DNA of 64,000 bases from Symsagittifera roscoffensis. Taxonomy: Eukaryota > Xenacoelomorpha > Acoela > Convolutidae. The notes under the pieces were generated by a model. It did no database searches. It worked only from the letters and a program-made list of their open reading frames with translations, and was not told the origin of the DNA. Shown in pieces: positions 63,068 to 64,000 of the stretch (the first letter of the stretch is position 1; each line of letters opens with the position of its first letter). The stretch spans positions 33,799,436 through 33,863,435 of the forward strand of contig NC_087068.1 in NCBI RefSeq assembly GCF_963678635.1, written 5' to 3'. The position numbers were made by a program, and so were the translations under genes.

Positions 63068-63921
63068 GGCAGCAAAAGGTGGCGTGGTGTTTCTTCCGCT
63101 CGTCTACTAGCTTTACCCGCTTTCTTAGCCTCAGCAGTAGGAGCGAAAAAAGCCTTAAGCGAAGTTTTGGTCTGGAGCATGAGGATGATACCTATGATGA
63201 TGTGTTTAAACGGTGGTTTGAACTTGAAGAAATTGAAATGGCTCCGGAAAACGAAATCCAAAAAAATTGGACAGAGCTAATTTTTGACACCGAAGTTGCA
63301 GACTTGATTTTACAACTCGAATCAACGGATGTAAAAAGATTCAAAGCGTTCCAAGAACGTCATCCCGTGTATAAATTCAAGGTTAAAACTGTCAAACCAA
63401 CAATTCAGAATTGCAATAGGACTTCGATTATGCTCAAAAATTTGCGAACGGCATAAATGCGTGTGCGGAAAACACGGTGGTTGGCATAGCAGTTTATTTT
63501 CTACTCATACTCCATCTGTTATAGAACCACGACACCTCTACCGGACCGATCAGAAGCGACCAGACGGTTTGAGACGCTCGTTTCATGGGCTGTTGGTAGG
63601 CAGCTCTTGTGGGATTTGACGGTAGTAGAATCCTTAGCCCCTAGTAGGATTAGTGCCGGGTTTGTTTGTAACTCTGGTGCGGCTGCCGCTGAAGCTGAAG
63701 AACAAAAAATGACAAGTATAAAGACTTAATAAATAGATGATGAGTATCTTTTTCGATCACACGCTTTTGATATTTAGGGCGCGGCCGGCCCCAGCACAGA
63801 TTTTTTTGAACAAAATTTGTAAGAATCTAAGCATATGCACTGAGGAACCCAGAGCAGGCAGCTTTTTAAAACAGGCAATCTCCCTGGCAAAACAGATTCC
63901 GAACGCCGCTTGCATACTCTG
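63068..63921 (+). pseudogene. retroelement fragment: C-terminal region with Cys/His cluster and RPD motif
   Basis: From 63,068 one frame reads RGVSSARLLALPAFLASAVG, the segment that follows the RT thumb in the family. Near the T-run 63,165-63,168 it shifts to LEHEDDTYDDVFKRWFELEE and IQKNWTELIFDTEVADLILQ, ending near 63,360. Another frame from about 63,362 gives QFRIAIGLRLCSKICERHKC followed by VCG, a Cys/His cluster, then EPRHLYRTDQKRPDG (to 63,568). A two-base insertion leads to TLVSWAVGRQLLWDLTVVES (from 63,574) and NSGAAAAEAEEQKM, with TAA at 63,727. After two more breaks, EEPRAGSFLKQAISLAKQI and NAACIL close the protein at TGA 63,920. Part of the stretch between the Cys cluster and EPRHLY is also deleted. 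Confidence 0.85.
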
Positions 63922-63924
63922 AAC

Positions 63925-63930
63925 AATAAA
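63925..63930 (+). promoter_or_regulatory. possible polyadenylation signal AATAAA
   Basis: AATAAA begins three bases after the last stop codon of the retroelement pseudogene. The position fits a 3' end signal of the element, but the hexamer is common in AT-rich DNA and no A-tail follows within the window. Confidence 0.3.
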
Positions 63931-64000
63931 CGACAAAACATTTTTTGACGAAATTTTTTTTTGTAACACAATTATGTTTGTATATCAATTTTTCTCGTGC
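63931..64000. other. right end of window, no feature seen
   Basis: AT-rich sequence with a T-run near 63,954-63,962. It could be the 3' untranslated part of the retroelement or flanking DNA. No satellite monomer and no coding sequence is recognisable. Confidence 0.5.

Larger units (their letters stand above)
62180..63922 (+). pseudogene. decayed, internally deleted reverse-transcriptase element
   Basis: A degenerate copy of a non-LTR-type reverse-transcriptase protein read in pieces on the plus strand. In order it shows an N-terminal region (62,180-62,395), the RT fingers and start of the palm (62,403-63,037), a large deletion that removes the rest of the RT including the expected second catalytic Asp motif, and a C-terminal region (63,068-63,921) with a Cys/His cluster, KRPDG...WD and a conserved tail. 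At least five frame changes and several stops are needed to follow it, so it cannot make a working protein. From memory of the family, intact versions also carry roughly 300 residues missing here; that is an estimate. The KRPDG...WDLTV pattern recalls the restriction-like endonuclease of R2-type elements, but the clade is not established. Base composition is clearly less AT-rich than the satellite. Confidence 0.85.

Noticed and set aside
63037-63456. A separate 139-codon protein gene
   Set aside because: Its first ~40 codons and its last ~30 are out of frame with the retroelement protein; only the middle (about 63,169-63,360) is genuine and is part of the pseudogene.
63757-63971. Open frames on the minus strand at the right end
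   Set aside because: They are shadows of the plus-strand conserved tail of the RT protein.
1-64000. tRNA, rRNA, telomere repeats or bacterial genes
   Set aside because: No cloverleaf, rRNA core or telomere-like short tandem repeat was seen, and there are no gene-dense open frames as in a bacterial genome.

Overview
This window looks like a stretch of eukaryotic heterochromatin, probably from an invertebrate animal. Lineage cannot be fixed from sequence alone. No intact gene was recognised. About 62.1 of the 64 kb is one AT-rich satellite family with a monomer of about 84-86 bp, roughly 700 copies in all. The typical monomer reads, in order: AGCTCGAATAGCTTGCTT, an A-rich stretch, TTCGCGAACCGATTCAGTC, TATGAAATAACTTGAAAT and TTTCAAAGTTTCAT. 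Diverged monomer classes recur in fixed orders and form several higher-order repeats (HORs). These are a 9-mer (~750 bp) mixed with a 12-mer (~1,014 bp) at about 1-11.3 kb, a 10-mer (~846 bp) at about 22-30 kb, a very young 4-mer (342 bp) at 38.05-39.5 kb, and 1,224-bp and ~353-bp units near the right end. Older, more diverged monomers lie between them.

From about 42.9 kb to the array end the sequence is a head-to-tail tandem segmental duplication with a unit of about 10.2 kb (about 42,880-53,122 and 53,123-62,090). Each unit has a plus-oriented satellite arm, then a short non-family spacer (47.22-47.73 kb and 57.60-58.26 kb), then a minus-oriented arm. The spacer holds a second diverged tandem repeat of about 160 bp and a small hairpin. 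The two copies then diverged on their own, with a 687-bp (8-monomer) deletion in copy 2, a ~970-bp deletion in copy 1, a 1,224-bp duplication only in copy 1, and a 4-mer expansion only in copy 2.

The last ~1.9 kb, just outside the array, carries a decayed, internally deleted reverse-transcriptase element on the plus strand (about 62,180-63,922). Its pieces lie in several frames: an N-terminal region, the RT fingers and start of the palm, then after a large deletion a C-terminal region with a Cys/His cluster, a KRPDG...WD endonuclease-like motif and a conserved tail. An AATAAA follows.

The picture fits a pericentromeric or centromeric array, or another large heterochromatic block, and its edge. 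That assignment is inference: no centromere protein site, telomere repeat, tRNA, rRNA or host gene was recognised. Short open frames across the array are by-products of the repeat.
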